A stretch of DNA of 64,000 nucleotides from JAJCYL01 sp965206015 (GCA_965206015.1 CBDBIW010000015.1:124001-188000); one strand, 5' to 3'; positions 37,017 to 44,819 are shown, counted from the first letter of the stretch. Program-made: numbers and translations. The notes: generated from the sequence alone by a model not told the origin.

Positions 37017-37170
37017 TAATGACTGTAGCGGTTCAGCAGGAAAAGCCAACCACCTTTTGGTACAAAGACAAAAAACCGAACCGAACCCCTCATAGAGAAT
37101 GCCTGTAGCGGGAGAAGAAACCGACGTGACTACTCCTGAAAACAAGGTAGGGCAAAATCTAAATTTTATA
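37009..37170 (+). ncRNA. Conserved structured leader, copy 1
   Basis: About 160 nt from the cassette boundary to the start codon of the downstream lipoprotein gene, shared with copies at 52201, 53607 and 63387. Proposed stems: GGTTC with GAACC; an inner ACCA/TGGT hairpin; and CGGGAG with CTCCTG near the 3' end. Other copies change both sides of these stems. It could be a cis-acting RNA or a promoter region. I cannot match it to a known riboswitch class. Confidence 0.6.
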
Positions 37171-37175
37171 ACAAA

Positions 37176-38062
37176 ATGAAACGTTTATTGTCAACATTTT
37201 TAGGTTTAATAATCTTTTTTTCCTGTACAAATGACGATGAAATACTTTTGGTAAACTATGAATTACTGGAAAGTATAAAAAATCAATTGGAACTACCGAG
37301 TTTGCACAGGCTAATACCGATGGATTGGATTTTCTGTCAAAGAAACTTAATTCACCAACTGGTGAAGTCGAAAATGGCCGCACAGCCACAGCCCACAATA
37401 TCTTAGAAGGGATAGATGAATATTTAGAAAATGAAGGGGTTTCCTCTGAGGATCGCTCAGAAGCTATTGATGTTGTTAAAACTGTTCTGTCCAAAGAAGA
37501 AAGGAGTGTAGCTTATGATAAAGACGACCTATCAGCGATGCAGGCCTCATTTCTGCTTGCCCTTGAAGTGATCTTAACAAATGATTACGAATTCGAGACC
37601 TCACTGGTATTGATAGATACTTTAGAGATGAATGCTTCCGTTCTATTACCTGAAGAGGAAATTGGATTCATATTAATGAACATTTCTACGGCCAGAGAAC
37701 AAATTACTTATTGGTACAATAATATTGGAGAATGGGAAGTAACACTTCCTAATGGAAGAACAAAATGCGTAAAATCTTGGAAAAAAGTAGGAAAAAAGGC
37801 CATAAGTATAGGGCTGGGTGCATCTGCCGGATGCGGTGTTCTGGCATACTTTGGACCTTTTGGATGGAAGGGTTGGGGAGTTTGTACTTTTGCTGGATTT
37901 GTTGGAGGTGCCGTTGAAGAAGCAGCCGACCAGTGTTTGGGTGGTGATGAAGATGATAAAAAGGGGCAAGAAGTAGAAGATCAGCAAAAAGGGAAAAAAG
38001 GCCCTAGATTTGCATATTGCAGTATATGGTGTAATAATAAATGGAGCATGTCGACGACTTAA
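37176..38062 (+). pseudogene. Secreted lipoprotein with Cys/Gly-rich C-terminus, frameshifted (bacteriocin-like precursor, copy 1)
   Basis: Starts MKRLLSTFLGLIIFFSCTND, a lipoprotein signal with the lipobox FSC. After about 36 residues the frame is lost at an A6 run near 37280. The second frame (EFAQANTDGLDFLSKKLN onward) then continues for some 245 residues. The C-terminus is hydrophobic and rich in Gly and Cys (KKAISIGLGASAGCGVLAYF, GWKGWGVCTFAGFVGGAVE), ending in a charged tail with more Cys. A two-helix membrane protein follows. One added A would restore the gene, so an assembly error or phase variation is possible. The function is unknown; the bacteriocin idea is inferred from layout. 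Confidence 0.6.
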
Positions 38063-38138
38063 TTACGTGAATTTGGGTGCTTACAAACCAGCCAATCTTA
38101 CACCTATCAACCGATTAATCCGATTTTAGTTTATAGTT

Positions 38139-38327
38139 ATGAAACACTTAATCGCAGTTATTTTGGTATTTGTAATAGGTTTTTTTACAGTTTTAGTTGT
38201 AGAATATTTTTTAGAAGGAGATGGTGATTGGAGGTATAAAGATGCTTTAAGTGGAGCATTAATAGTTTCTATAATTGGTTATACGACTTTAATGATTGAA
38301 CTCAAGAGAAGGAGAAAAAAATCATAA
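38139..38327 (+). CDS. Small two-helix membrane protein (possible immunity protein, copy 1)
   Basis: 62 residues: MKHLIAVILVFVIGFFTVLV is a first membrane helix, an acidic loop follows (EYFLEGDGDWRYKD), then a second helix (ALSGALIVSIIGYTTLMI) and a basic tail KRRRKKS. It lies 76 bp after the Cys/Gly-rich precursor gene in the same cassette. Cassettes at 53202 and 54530 have proteins of similar size and topology in the same position but different sequence. No family is recognised. An immunity role is inferred from size, topology and position. Confidence 0.6.
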   Translation: MKHLIAVILVFVIGFFTVLVVEYFLEGDGDWRYKDALSGALIVSIIGYTTLMIELKRRRKKS

Positions 38328-38350
38328 GATACAAGCCCGATAACTTTTTT

Positions 38351-38403
38351 AACCTGAGTTCCTTGAGATTAGTCGAATAGAACTATTTTAAGGAACTCAG
38401 GTT
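38351..38403. repeat. 14-bp inverted repeat in cassette 1
   Basis: AACCTGAGTTCCTT at 38351-38364 is repeated as its exact reverse complement at 38390-38403 with a 25-bp spacer. It lies just after the small membrane-protein gene and before the attC. No T-run follows on the + strand, though the minus strand has T-rich DNA (A-run complement is weak). It may act as an mRNA 3' end or be a mobile-repeat scar. Confidence 0.6.
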
Positions 38404-38429
38404 AATATAATATCCAATATGCTAAAAAA

Positions 38430-38561
38430 GCCCATAACAAAATATATAGAGAATAGCGGTTTTGGTGGTAATTGGAAGTGAATAACCCTTTGCAAACTTT
38501 GTCTGCAAAGGAAACTTTTGTACTATCAACTCCGCTACTCTCCATATCAAGGCCGTTATCT
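38430..38561 (+). repeat. attC-like site 1 (ends cassette 1)
   Basis: Begins GCCCATAAC, which is complementary to the cassette's first bases GTTATGGG (37009). An imperfect long hairpin follows: ATATATAGAGAATAGCGG pairs with CCGCTACTCTCCATATC. It ends at GGCCGTTATC, where GTT at 38555 opens the next cassette. The layout R''-L''-loop-L'-R' is that of integron attC sites. Confidence 0.8.
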
Positions 38562-38579
38562 ATCAATACTGAACCGATA

Positions 38580-38944
38580 TTGAGTACTGAAGAGCAACAT
38601 TTGAAACTAATACGGGATCGAGGAGATTTTTCGGTTGACTGTTCTCATTCGATTTTCTCAACGGAGGAATTGGAACTATTGAAGTGCTTTGGACACTGGT
38701 TTGCTGCCTTAGAATCAGGTGAGCTAAAGCCTATAACTGAACTTCAAAACGCTTTATTGAGATCGCAAACGAAAAGGAAACGCCATTTTCTATTGAAGAA
38801 AAAGCTTGGTTTAAATACAAAGGACGAAAACGAATTGAGAACAAAAATCCTGAAAGCCTACAAATCGAATATCGGTTTGGAAATGAATTTTTCTCAAGAG
38901 AAGATTACTATAAAATGCACCCTGGTAAAAAACGTAAAATCTAA
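38580..38944 (+). pseudogene. DUF413 (MaoP-like) protein, frameshifted
   Basis: The first frame from a TTG at 38580 reads LSTEEQHLKLIRDRGDFSV, then FSTEELELLKCFGHWFAALE and SGELKPITELQ, matching the DUF413 domain. A single A appears lost in the A4 run near 38746. The next frame continues FIEIANEKETPFSIEEKAWF and KYKGRKRIENKNPESLQIEY to a stop at 38944. MaoP, a DUF413 protein, acts in chromosome macrodomain organisation in enterobacteria, but this distant copy need not. It opens the cassette after attC 1, and its stop overlaps the next ATG (TAATG). Confidence 0.65.
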
Positions 38945-39379
38945 TGGGATATCACGTTGTTAACATCTTTAACAAGCGACTTTCGCACGAATATGTCGAA
39001 GATTACGAAGAACTTGCCTATCTGGATTTTATAACAGAAGATTCGATTATTTATCAAGGCGAACCACATTGGAATCCTTTTAAAGTTAGTGATTCTGAAA
39101 AATACAAGCATTTAGCTCAAGGGTGGTTTCGCGCTGGAATCCAAGCACAGGAACTTTTTAAGGAACAGGCAATTGAAAAAGGGTATATCCTTGAAGCATT
39201 GAATCAGGATCAGAAGAGTTTTGTTGCTTACACCAAGAACTCCAAAAACATTTCAATAAAACGAGGTGACTTCCTAATTCGGAATTTTGGGAATATAGAG
39301 GTAGATGTGAAATGTAGAGGTTTTAAAGAAAATGGGAAGTGTTTTGACTTCAAGTGTAGTGATGTGCAAAAGCATCTTA
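38944..39379 (+). pseudogene. Hypothetical protein with nuclease-like motif, interrupted by IS630
   Basis: Begins MGYHVVNIFNKRLSHEYVED and runs about 145 residues before the IS630 element at 39380. Near the end, IEVDVKCRGFKENGKCFDFK has an E-x-D-x-K arrangement that recalls PD-(D/E)xK nucleases; this is a weak hint only. If the IS and one TA duplication are removed, the frame continues after 40500 to a stop near 40584, across the promoter of the next operon, so the original C-terminus is unclear. It is translationally coupled to the DUF413 gene. Confidence 0.5.
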
Positions 39380-40499
39380 TTAATAAGAGCATTATTTAGT
39401 TCTTATTATTTTTATTTATTGTATCTTTACAGTATGAAAACAAAGGTAAAGAAGCGCAAAAACAAACAAGCGCAAGAGGAGACACGGTTTAGAGTAGCAG
39501 AATATTTGCCAAAGAAGTTAGGGACACAAAAGCAAGCCAGTATTGTTTTTGGAATAACAGAGCCAGGGGTGAACAAGATTTGGGCTATCTATAAGCAAGG
39601 AGGAAAAAGAGCTTTAAGGAGTAAAAAACGAGGTATTCAAGGAGGTAATAAGTTAAAGAAAGACCAAGCTTATCAAGTGCGTCAGTTAATCAAGGACAAA
39701 TTACCAGATCAGTTGAAGCTCCCTTTTGGTTTATGGACCCGAGAAGCAGTACAACAACTCATTGCTATAAAGTATGGCGTAGAATTATCCCGTTGGCAAG
39801 TGGGTCGTTATTTAAAGAAATGGGGATATACACCTCAGAAGCCTATAAAAAAAGCTTTTGAACAAAAACCTGAAAAGGTTCAAAAGTGGTTGGAGCAAGA
39901 GTATCCATCTATAAAAAGGCGAGCTGTCCCAGAGAAGGCTGTTATTTACTTTGGAGATGAAACAGGCTGTAGAAGCACCCATCAAGCAGGGAGGAGTTAT
40001 GCACCAAAAGGAAAAACACCGATGATTATGGCAACAGGAAAACGCTTTACAGTCAATATGATTTCTGCTATTAGCAATAGAGGTCATTTACAATTCATGT
40101 TGATGGATGCAGGATTTAATAGCGAAGTGTTTCAAACCTTTTTAGAGCAAATGATAAAATACAGTAAACAAAAAGTGTTCTTTATAACAGACAATCATCC
40201 CGCCCATAAAACTAAAAAGCTAAACCAATGGCTGGAAGACAATAAAAAAAAGATTGAGGTATTGTTCATCCCTGCTTATTCACCTGAACTGAACCCACAA
40301 GAATACCTAAACCAAGATTTGAAAACAAATATCATAGGAAAGAAAAGGGCTATAAACAAAGAACAGCTCAAAAAAAACATCAATAATTTTATAAGCAAGA
40401 GAAACAAGGATAAACCTCAAGTGAAAAAATATTTTCATCATAGGCACGCTCAGTATGCTGCCTAGAAGATTCATACGAACTAATTAACCTAACGATTAA
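39380..40499 (+). mobile_element. IS630-family insertion sequence, copy 1 (1,120 bp)
   Basis: Nearly identical to the element at 58439-59558 and of the same length. The ends are imperfect inverted repeats (left TTAATAAGAGCATTATTTAG, right reverse complement TTAATCGTTAGGTTAATTAG) and the element is flanked by TA on both sides (39378-39379 and 40500-40501), the target duplication expected for IS630/Tc1-mariner elements. It interrupts a hypothetical gene inside the cassette array. Confidence 0.92.
39434..40465 (+). CDS. IS630-family transposase, copy 1
   Basis: 343 residues. The N-terminus holds helix-turn-helix DNA-binding segments (KLGTQKQASIVFGITEPGVN and KYGVELSRWQVGRYLKKWGY). The DDE catalytic core shows VIYFGDETGCRSTHQAGRSY (Asp), VFFITDNHPAHKTKK (Asp) and FIPAYSPELNPQEYLNQDLK (Glu). 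All three acidic residues are present in one frame. Copy 2 differs by a handful of residues. The start is the ATG at 39434. It appears functional. Confidence 0.95.
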   Translation: MKTKVKKRKNKQAQEETRFRVAEYLPKKLGTQKQASIVFGITEPGVNKIWAIYKQGGKRALRSKKRGIQGGNKLKKDQAYQVRQLIKDKLPDQLKLPFGLWTREAVQQLIAIKYGVELSRWQVGRYLKKWGYTPQKPIKKAFEQKPEKVQKWLEQEYPSIKRRAVPEKAVIYFGDETGCRSTHQAGRSYAPKGKTPMIMATGKRFTVNMISAISNRGHLQFMLMDAGFNSEVFQTFLEQMIKYSKQKVFFITDNHPAHKTKKLNQWLEDNKKKIEVLFIPAYSPELNPQEYLNQDLKTNIIGKKRAINKEQLKKNINNFISKRNKDKPQVKKYFHHRHAQYAA

Positions 40500-40561
40500 T
40501 AATTTTATTCATTCATTTAAGAGTTCCGTAAAACGGACGTTTTATAGAACGTATATTTTTA

Positions 40562-40602
40562 TATTTAAGTATTTGCTTAAATAAGAAATAAATGTAAATT
40601 TG
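40562..40602 (+). promoter_or_regulatory. Promoter with overlapping operator for the arsR-like operon
   Basis: TTTG (40572-40575), 19 bp, then TAAATTTG (40595-40602) matches the Bacteroidota -33/-7 promoter with exact spacing. The 8-bp inverted repeat TATTTAAG (40562-40569) / CTTAAATA (40576-40583) straddles the -33 box, a good place for the ArsR-type repressor to bind. The -7 box ends only 4 bp before the ATG, so the transcript may be nearly leaderless. Confidence 0.65.
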
Positions 40603-40606
40603 TGTT

Positions 40607-40981
40607 ATGGAAAATAACTCATGCATAAGACAACAAGCAGATATTGAACAAATAAATCGTTGCAAAGACACAGTTTTGGAATTAAACGAATCATTCGACT
40701 ATTTGGCCAATAGACTTTCATTGGTCGGAAATAGTGTTCGACTGAAAATACTTTACCTACTTTTTGAGGAAAAGAGACTTTGTGTTTGTGATTTGAGTGA
40801 TATTCTCGGAATGAACATTTCTGCGATTTCTCAACATTTGCGAAAAATGAAAGACCGAAATCTATTAGAAACCGATAGAGAAGCCCAAACGGTTTTTTAT
40901 TCACTAACTGCTGAATACGAAAAATTATTAAATCCATTCTTTGAGATACTTGATAAAAACAAAATTTTAGAAGCCTTATGA
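40607..40981 (+). CDS. ArsR/SmtB-family metal-responsive repressor
   Basis: 124 residues with a winged helix-turn-helix: SVRLKILYLLFEEKRLCVCD, then LSDILGMNISAISQHLRKMK, and the wing REAQTVFYSLT. The pair of Cys in LCVCDL lies where ArsR-type proteins bind metal (alpha-3), and two further Cys are near the N-terminus (NNSCIRQ, INRCKD), as in CadC-type sensors. It should repress the operon until metal binds. It overlaps the next gene by 4 bp. The cognate metal is uncertain; the MerTP-like transporter downstream suggests mercury or another soft metal. Confidence 0.9.
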   Translation: MENNSCIRQQADIEQINRCKDTVLELNESFDYLANRLSLVGNSVRLKILYLLFEEKRLCVCDLSDILGMNISAISQHLRKMKDRNLLETDREAQTVFYSLTAEYEKLLNPFFEILDKNKILEAL

Positions 40982-41370
40982 TTTCATCCGATTTAACCAG
41001 GGACATTAAAATTTCTGTTAAAACCGCTATTGGTCAGTTAAATTATATTCTGAAACAAGTGGATAATGAACAGGAATCAGAAAACATTTTGCTTCAATTT
41101 AAAGCAGTCCAAGCTATATTGAACAAAAGTACATTTGAACTTTTAGACGAAACATACCGTAAAGCAATAGCAGAAAAAATATCATCAGCTTCTCAAAAAT
41201 GTCCTGGGAACTGTGGAAATGAACATAACATAGAACGGTTAAGAAGACTTTTTCCAAACTTTTCAATGGATGAAATTCCACAGAAACTAAAAGAAGCTAA
41301 ACAATTAGAAAATGAATTAAAAATTTATTTGTCTCAAAATAATTTGGACACCCCCCTCCCCAAGGGCTGA
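40978..41370 (+). CDS. CsoR/RcnR-like (DUF156) metal-sensing protein
   Basis: 130 residues, all helical. KISVKTAIGQLNYILKQVDN and LLQFKAVQAILNKSTFELLD resemble the CsoR/RcnR fold, whose members are tetrameric copper, nickel or formaldehyde sensors. A later KCPGNCGNEHNIERL adds two Cys and a His beyond the core. The C-terminal tail is extra. It overlaps arsR by 4 bp (ATGA). Two repressor-type genes in one operon is unusual. The assignment is by pattern and moderate. Confidence 0.6.
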   Translation: MISSDLTRDIKISVKTAIGQLNYILKQVDNEQESENILLQFKAVQAILNKSTFELLDETYRKAIAEKISSASQKCPGNCGNEHNIERLRRLFPNFSMDEIPQKLKEAKQLENELKIYLSQNNLDTPLPKG

Positions 41371-41405
41371 TATTTGTTTATTGTTTAACTTAAAAAGAGA
41401 AAATT

Positions 41406-41609
41406 ATGCGAAAAGAGAAAATTATGCGAAAAAAAATTATGCTGATTACAGCGGCTGGTATGTTAACCATTGCAGGACTTACTTACGGATTTACAACATC
41501 CAACAATAGCAGTTGTCCTCTTGAAGGTACTCCAGATTGCCCAAAGATTAACTGTCCTTTGGCAGGAACTCCCGAATGTCCATACGACAATGCAATAACA
41601 GTGGACTAA
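41406..41609 (+). CDS. Small secreted Cys-rich protein
   Basis: About 61-67 residues: a signal peptide (KKIMLITAAGMLTIAGLTYG) followed by a short domain with two near-repeats, CPLEGTPDCPKIN and CPLAGTPECPYDN, holding four Cys in C-x7-C pairs. A DNA repeat of 18 bp at the 5' end offers two starts, ATG 41406 or 41424. A periplasmic metal-binding role fits the operon context but is an inference; no family name is recognised. Confidence 0.7.
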   Translation: MRKEKIMRKKIMLITAAGMLTIAGLTYGFTTSNNSSCPLEGTPDCPKINCPLAGTPECPYDNAITVD

Positions 41610-41635
41610 CGTCTTGTTGCAAGAAAAAGTAACCC

Positions 41636-41660
41636 AAAGGGAGGACTTAATCCTCCCTTT
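41636..41660 (+). terminator. Stem-loop terminator or attenuator within the metal operon
   Basis: AAAGGGAGGA pairs perfectly with TCCTCCCTTT across a 5-nt loop, followed by a short AT-rich run. It lies between the Cys-rich gene and the MerTP-like gene, so it could end part of the transcripts and reduce downstream expression. Confidence 0.7.
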
Positions 41661-41678
41661 ATTATTTAGTTTAAACTT

Positions 41679-42266
41679 ATGAAAAATACATTATTAGCAA
41701 TAACAACGGCCTTGTTGAGTTCATTATGCTGTATTACACCTGTTTTGGCTCTAATTGCAGGAACAAGCGGAATTGCTTCAACATTTTCTTGGATAGAACC
41801 TTTTAGACCTTATCTAATCGGTCTAACAATTTTAGTTCTTGGTTTTGCTTGGTATCAAAAACTAAAACCTCGAAAAGAAATTGACTGCGAATGTGAGACG
41901 GACGAAAAACCAAAATTTATACAATCAAAAAAGTTTTTAGGAATAGTAAGTGTATTTGCAATTGTAATGTTGGCTTTTCCATACTATTCAAGAATTTTTT
42001 ACTCAAACACAGAAAAACAAATAATCGTAGTTGACAAATCAGACATTAAAACAATTGAATTTAAAATCAGCAGAATGACTTGTGCGAGTTGTGAAGAACA
42101 CGTAAATCACGAAGTAAATAAACTCAACGGAATTGTAAACTCAAAAGCGTCCTACGAAAATGGAAATGCAATCATTGAATTTGATAAAACCAAAACCAAT
42201 GAAACAGAAATCGAAAAAGCAATTAACACAACAGGTTATAAAGTAACCGATAAAAAAGAAAACTAA
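41679..42266 (+). CDS. MerT-type transporter fused to a heavy-metal-associated domain (MerTP-like)
   Basis: 195 residues. The N-terminal part resembles MerT: three hydrophobic helices with the Cys pair in LLSSLCCITPVLALIAG, and a cytoplasmic loop with more Cys (IDCECETDEK). The C-terminal part is an HMA domain with the metal motif ISRMTCASCEEHVNHEV, like MerP. Fused MerTP proteins are common in Bacteroidota and import Hg2+ toward a mercuric reductase. No merA is present here, so mercury may not be the true substrate. It overlaps the next gene at a single base. Confidence 0.85.
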   Translation: MKNTLLAITTALLSSLCCITPVLALIAGTSGIASTFSWIEPFRPYLIGLTILVLGFAWYQKLKPRKEIDCECETDEKPKFIQSKKFLGIVSVFAIVMLAFPYYSRIFYSNTEKQIIVVDKSDIKTIEFKISRMTCASCEEHVNHEVNKLNGIVNSKASYENGNAIIEFDKTKTNETEIEKAINTTGYKVTDKKEN

Positions 42267-42472
42267 TGGAAGTCCAATTAAAATCAGAAATTACTTGCCC
42301 AAAATGCGAACATAAGAAAATAGAAGATATGCCAACAGACACTTGTCAGTTTTTCTACGAATGCGAGAATTGTAAAACGGTTTTAAAACCGAAAGAAGGA
42401 GATTGCTGTGTTTATTGTTCTTATGGAACTTTTGCTTGTCCACCAATTCAAGAAAACAAATCTTGCTGTTAA
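42266..42472 (+). CDS. Small Cys-rich protein of mer-like operons (GDCCVYCSYG type)
   Basis: 68 residues with ten or more Cys: ITCPKCEHKK, QFFYECENCKTVL and GDCCVYCSYGTFACPPIQ. This GDCC-CxYG pattern occurs in small proteins next to mercury genes in many bacteria. It is probably a cytoplasmic metal-binding protein with zinc-ribbon-like knuckles. Its function is not established. It is the last gene before attC site 2. Confidence 0.75.
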   Translation: MEVQLKSEITCPKCEHKKIEDMPTDTCQFFYECENCKTVLKPKEGDCCVYCSYGTFACPPIQENKSCC

Positions 42473-42490
42473 AAGAAAAAATAAAAACGG

Positions 42491-42558
42491 GGTACAACAA
42501 TGTGTATAGTGCATAGCACCCTACGGGATGCTACGTCACCATACACAAACCGTTAGAA
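42491..42558 (+). repeat. attC-like site 2
   Basis: Short site: GGTACAAC, then TGTGTATAGTGCATAGCA paired with TGCTACGTCACCATACACA, ending AAACCGTTAGAAA. Extra unpaired bases in one strand of the stem are typical of attC. GTTAGAAAC (42552) starts the next cassette. No GTTGTACC was found at the left end of the metal operon, so that cassette's own start is lost or altered. Confidence 0.8.
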
Positions 42559-42572
42559 ACAATTCCTGTAAG

Positions 42573-43223
42573 ATGAGAAATTTGGTTTTAATTTTTTTAG
42601 TAATTCTACTGTTTGGGTGTAATTCTGATGAATCTGAACCATCATCTAACTCTGAATCTGCCTCTTTCAACACATTTGGAGTTAAGTGGGGTGATGATCC
42701 AACTTTTAGTCCAACTGGTTTTGATGTTGGTGGTCCACGAACTTCGGGTGAAACTGTAACATTTTCATTTCGAACAACAGGAGTTCTTCTTGAAACTCAT
42801 TCTCAATCTGGTATTGAATCTCTGTCCTTTTCAGAAATTGTCCCCTTCGCCAAAGAGGAAATAAGAAATGCTCTGAACAGTTGGTCAGAAAAGTGCCAAA
42901 TCGACTTTGTTGAACAATCTGAAAATATGGTAAGTGATATTAACTTTTTTATTGCTCCAATTGAACAAGGTGGAGTAGGCTATCCTCCTCTAACAACAGG
43001 AATAAATGGAAGTGACATAACAGGACATGTAATATTCCAACCTAACCAAAATCATTCTCAACATGGTTTTTATGTTTTTGCATTACACGAAATCGGTCAC
43101 GTTCTGGGGTTGGGACATGTAGAGACGGATAATATTATGAAACAAGGAACCTCAATAGTGCAATTTTCAGGTTTGCAAAACGGTGACATTGCTGGCATTC
43201 AGTCGATATATGGTGAGAAATAA
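42573..43223 (+). CDS. Secreted matrixin-like zinc metalloprotease (lipoprotein)
   Basis: 216 residues. MRNLVLIFLVILLFGCNSDE is a lipoprotein signal with the lipobox FGC. The zinc motif FALHEIGHVLGLGHVETDNI is the extended HExxHxxGxxH of the metzincin/matrixin group, followed by the Met-turn region IMKQG. An open frame runs upstream to 42528, but that lies in the attC stem; the ATG at 42573 gives the proper signal peptide. It is the only gene of a cassette whose ends (GTTAGAAAC and GTTTCTAAC) match. Substrates are unknown. Confidence 0.88.
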   Translation: MRNLVLIFLVILLFGCNSDESEPSSNSESASFNTFGVKWGDDPTFSPTGFDVGGPRTSGETVTFSFRTTGVLLETHSQSGIESLSFSEIVPFAKEEIRNALNSWSEKCQIDFVEQSENMVSDINFFIAPIEQGGVGYPPLTTGINGSDITGHVIFQPNQNHSQHGFYVFALHEIGHVLGLGHVETDNIMKQGTSIVQFSGLQNGDIAGIQSIYGEK

Positions 43224-43226
43224 AAG

Positions 43227-43391
43227 TTTCTAACAAATGCTATGAATGAATGGGGTTTTACCGGTTACGAAAGTTTAGTGGGGATTGGAAAGTCCGCCAC
43301 AATTAATAAATTTAAATCAAAGTGTGGCTTTGAGGAGTTGGAAAGATTAGTGCATTCTAATCCCCACTCATCATAGCTGTGCGTTATGTGC
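43227..43391 (+). repeat. attC-like site 3
   Basis: Begins GTTTCTAAC, the exact complement of the cassette start GTTAGAAAC. GCTATGAATGAATGGGG pairs imperfectly with CCCCACTCATCATAGC, enclosing a loop with further self-pairing (CCGCCACA... CACACTTTG-type arms). It ends TGTGCGTTATGTGCC; GTTATGTGC (43383) opens the next cassette. About 165 bp. Confidence 0.85.
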
Positions 43392-43535
43392 CAGTAGTGC
43401 CATCCGCAAATTTCTAATGAACATTGGCACGTTGCTATCGGTATTATCTGTCGGGTATGTCAGAAAAAAAATGGTCGTCAATTTTTCGGTTGCAGAGTAA
43501 TACTCTCTTCTGACTTCTTTGCACTAAAAACAAGT

Positions 43536-44039
43536 ATGCAAAAAGTCCTTCTGCCACTAATCCTTACAATTTCAATTTCTCAATTTGCTTTTGGACAAGA
43601 ATTTGGAATATACGTCTTTGCCAGATCACCTCAATTGGTGAACTATAGCTTCAAAAATGCTGAGTCTACTTTTAGTCAAGGCGTTTCTGCGGGAATCGGC
43701 TTAACACACAAAAACCTGTTCTTGGAACTGGGATCATTTATTCTTGAAGGGAATAGCTATGGACACTATTCCTTTTTCGGTACCAGTGTAAATTCCTCAG
43801 AACTTAGCAAGTCGATAAGACTAAATACTAACATATTTGGTGAGGTTACAAACATACCTTCTCAATCCGAACAATCTCAATCATCATGGATCTACACTAG
43901 CGGAGTTTGCTTTTTTCCTAATGCTCAGATTCAGAGATTGAACATAGGAATTCCATTGTGTATTGGCTTAGCTTATCAAGACGAATCTATATTTCTGAAT
44001 AGCCGATTCATTCTAAACCTTTCATATTCAATTAAATAG
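43536..44039 (+). CDS. Secreted or outer-membrane protein of unknown function
   Basis: 167 residues. The N-terminus MQKVLLPLILTISISQFAFG is a signal peptide. The rest alternates hydrophobic and polar residues (GLTHKNLFLELGSFILEGNS) and ends in LNLSYSIK, reminiscent of a small beta-barrel, but no family is recognised. It is the first gene of a three-gene cassette and lies 9 bp before the PEP-mutase-like gene. About 145 bp between the cassette boundary and this gene hold no obvious feature. Confidence 0.6.
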   Translation: MQKVLLPLILTISISQFAFGQEFGIYVFARSPQLVNYSFKNAESTFSQGVSAGIGLTHKNLFLELGSFILEGNSYGHYSFFGTSVNSSELSKSIRLNTNIFGEVTNIPSQSEQSQSSWIYTSGVCFFPNAQIQRLNIGIPLCIGLAYQDESIFLNSRFILNLSYSIK

Positions 44040-44048
44040 AAATAATCA

Positions 44049-44819
44049 ATGAAACAAAAATTCGAAAACTTCAGAAATTACCATCATGAAAGTGACCCAT
44101 TAATTCTGGGAAACTTATGGGATGTATCTAGTTCGATACAACTACAAAAACTAGGATTTAAAGCGTTAGGAACTTCAAGTGCCGCAATTGCCTCAATGTT
44201 AGGGTATGAGGATGGAGAAAACATGCCGTTCTCTGAATACTTACTAATCATAAGTAGAATTGCAGAAAATACCGAGCTTCCAATAAGTGTGGACTTGGAG
44301 GCGGGTTATGGGAATGACCCAGAAACAGTATTTTCTAACATTGAAGAACTTTCACAACTAGGTGTGGTAGGAATTAACCTTGAAGATTCTGTGGTTAAGG
44401 GTGGATCTAGAACTCTTGTTAATGTTCATGAATTTGCCAGCAAACTTGCCAGCATTCACAAAAAGATCAAAGATGCAAATATGGACATGTTCATTAATCT
44501 ACGGATAGATACTTTTCTTCTCCAATTGCCCAATGCTTTAGAAGAATCGATCGATAGAATAGATCATTACTCGAACTTCATTGATGGTATTTTTCTACCA
44601 TGTATTTCAGCTAATGAAGATATCGAGAAAATGGTTAATCACACTACCCTACCGTTAAATGTTATGTGTTTGCCAAACCTTGCGGATTTTAATACCCTAA
44701 CCAAATTAGGCGTAAAACGCATTAGTATGGGTAATTTTCTTTTTGATAAAATGTATAACCAATTTGGGGAAACAATAAAAACAGTATTGAATCAAAAATC
44801 CTTTAACTCAATTTTTTAA
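44049..44819 (+). CDS. Isocitrate lyase/PEP mutase superfamily protein
   Basis: 256 residues, TIM-barrel fold. Conserved pieces are LILGNLWDVSSSIQLQKLGF, LGTSSAAIASMLGYEDGE, the metal-binding PISVDLEAGYGNDPETV and VVGINLEDSVVKGG. Members cleave or form C-C or C-P bonds (methylisocitrate lyase, oxaloacetate hydrolase, PEP mutase). The active-site Cys motif of true isocitrate lyases (KKCGH) is absent, so this belongs to the broad 'ICL/PEPM' branch with unknown substrate. The next gene starts immediately after its stop. Confidence 0.9.
   Translation: MKQKFENFRNYHHESDPLILGNLWDVSSSIQLQKLGFKALGTSSAAIASMLGYEDGENMPFSEYLLIISRIAENTELPISVDLEAGYGNDPETVFSNIEELSQLGVVGINLEDSVVKGGSRTLVNVHEFASKLASIHKKIKDANMDMFINLRIDTFLLQLPNALEESIDRIDHYSNFIDGIFLPCISANEDIEKMVNHTTLPLNVMCLPNLADFNTLTKLGVKRISMGNFLFDKMYNQFGETIKTVLNQKSFNSIF

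Noticed and set aside
37009..37170. Leader as a known riboswitch
   Set aside because: I compared it by eye with TPP, cobalamin, SAM, preQ1 and glycine riboswitch signatures and found no match, so no class is named.
38351..38403. Inverted repeat as an additional attC
   Set aside because: It has perfect arms without the YAAC/GTTR outer boxes expected, and a true attC follows 27 bp later.
39332..39433. N-terminal extension of the IS630 transposase frames (39332 and 58298)
   Set aside because: These upstream codons lie outside the element or in its terminal repeat, and differ between the two copies. The common ATG (39434, 58493) is the real start.
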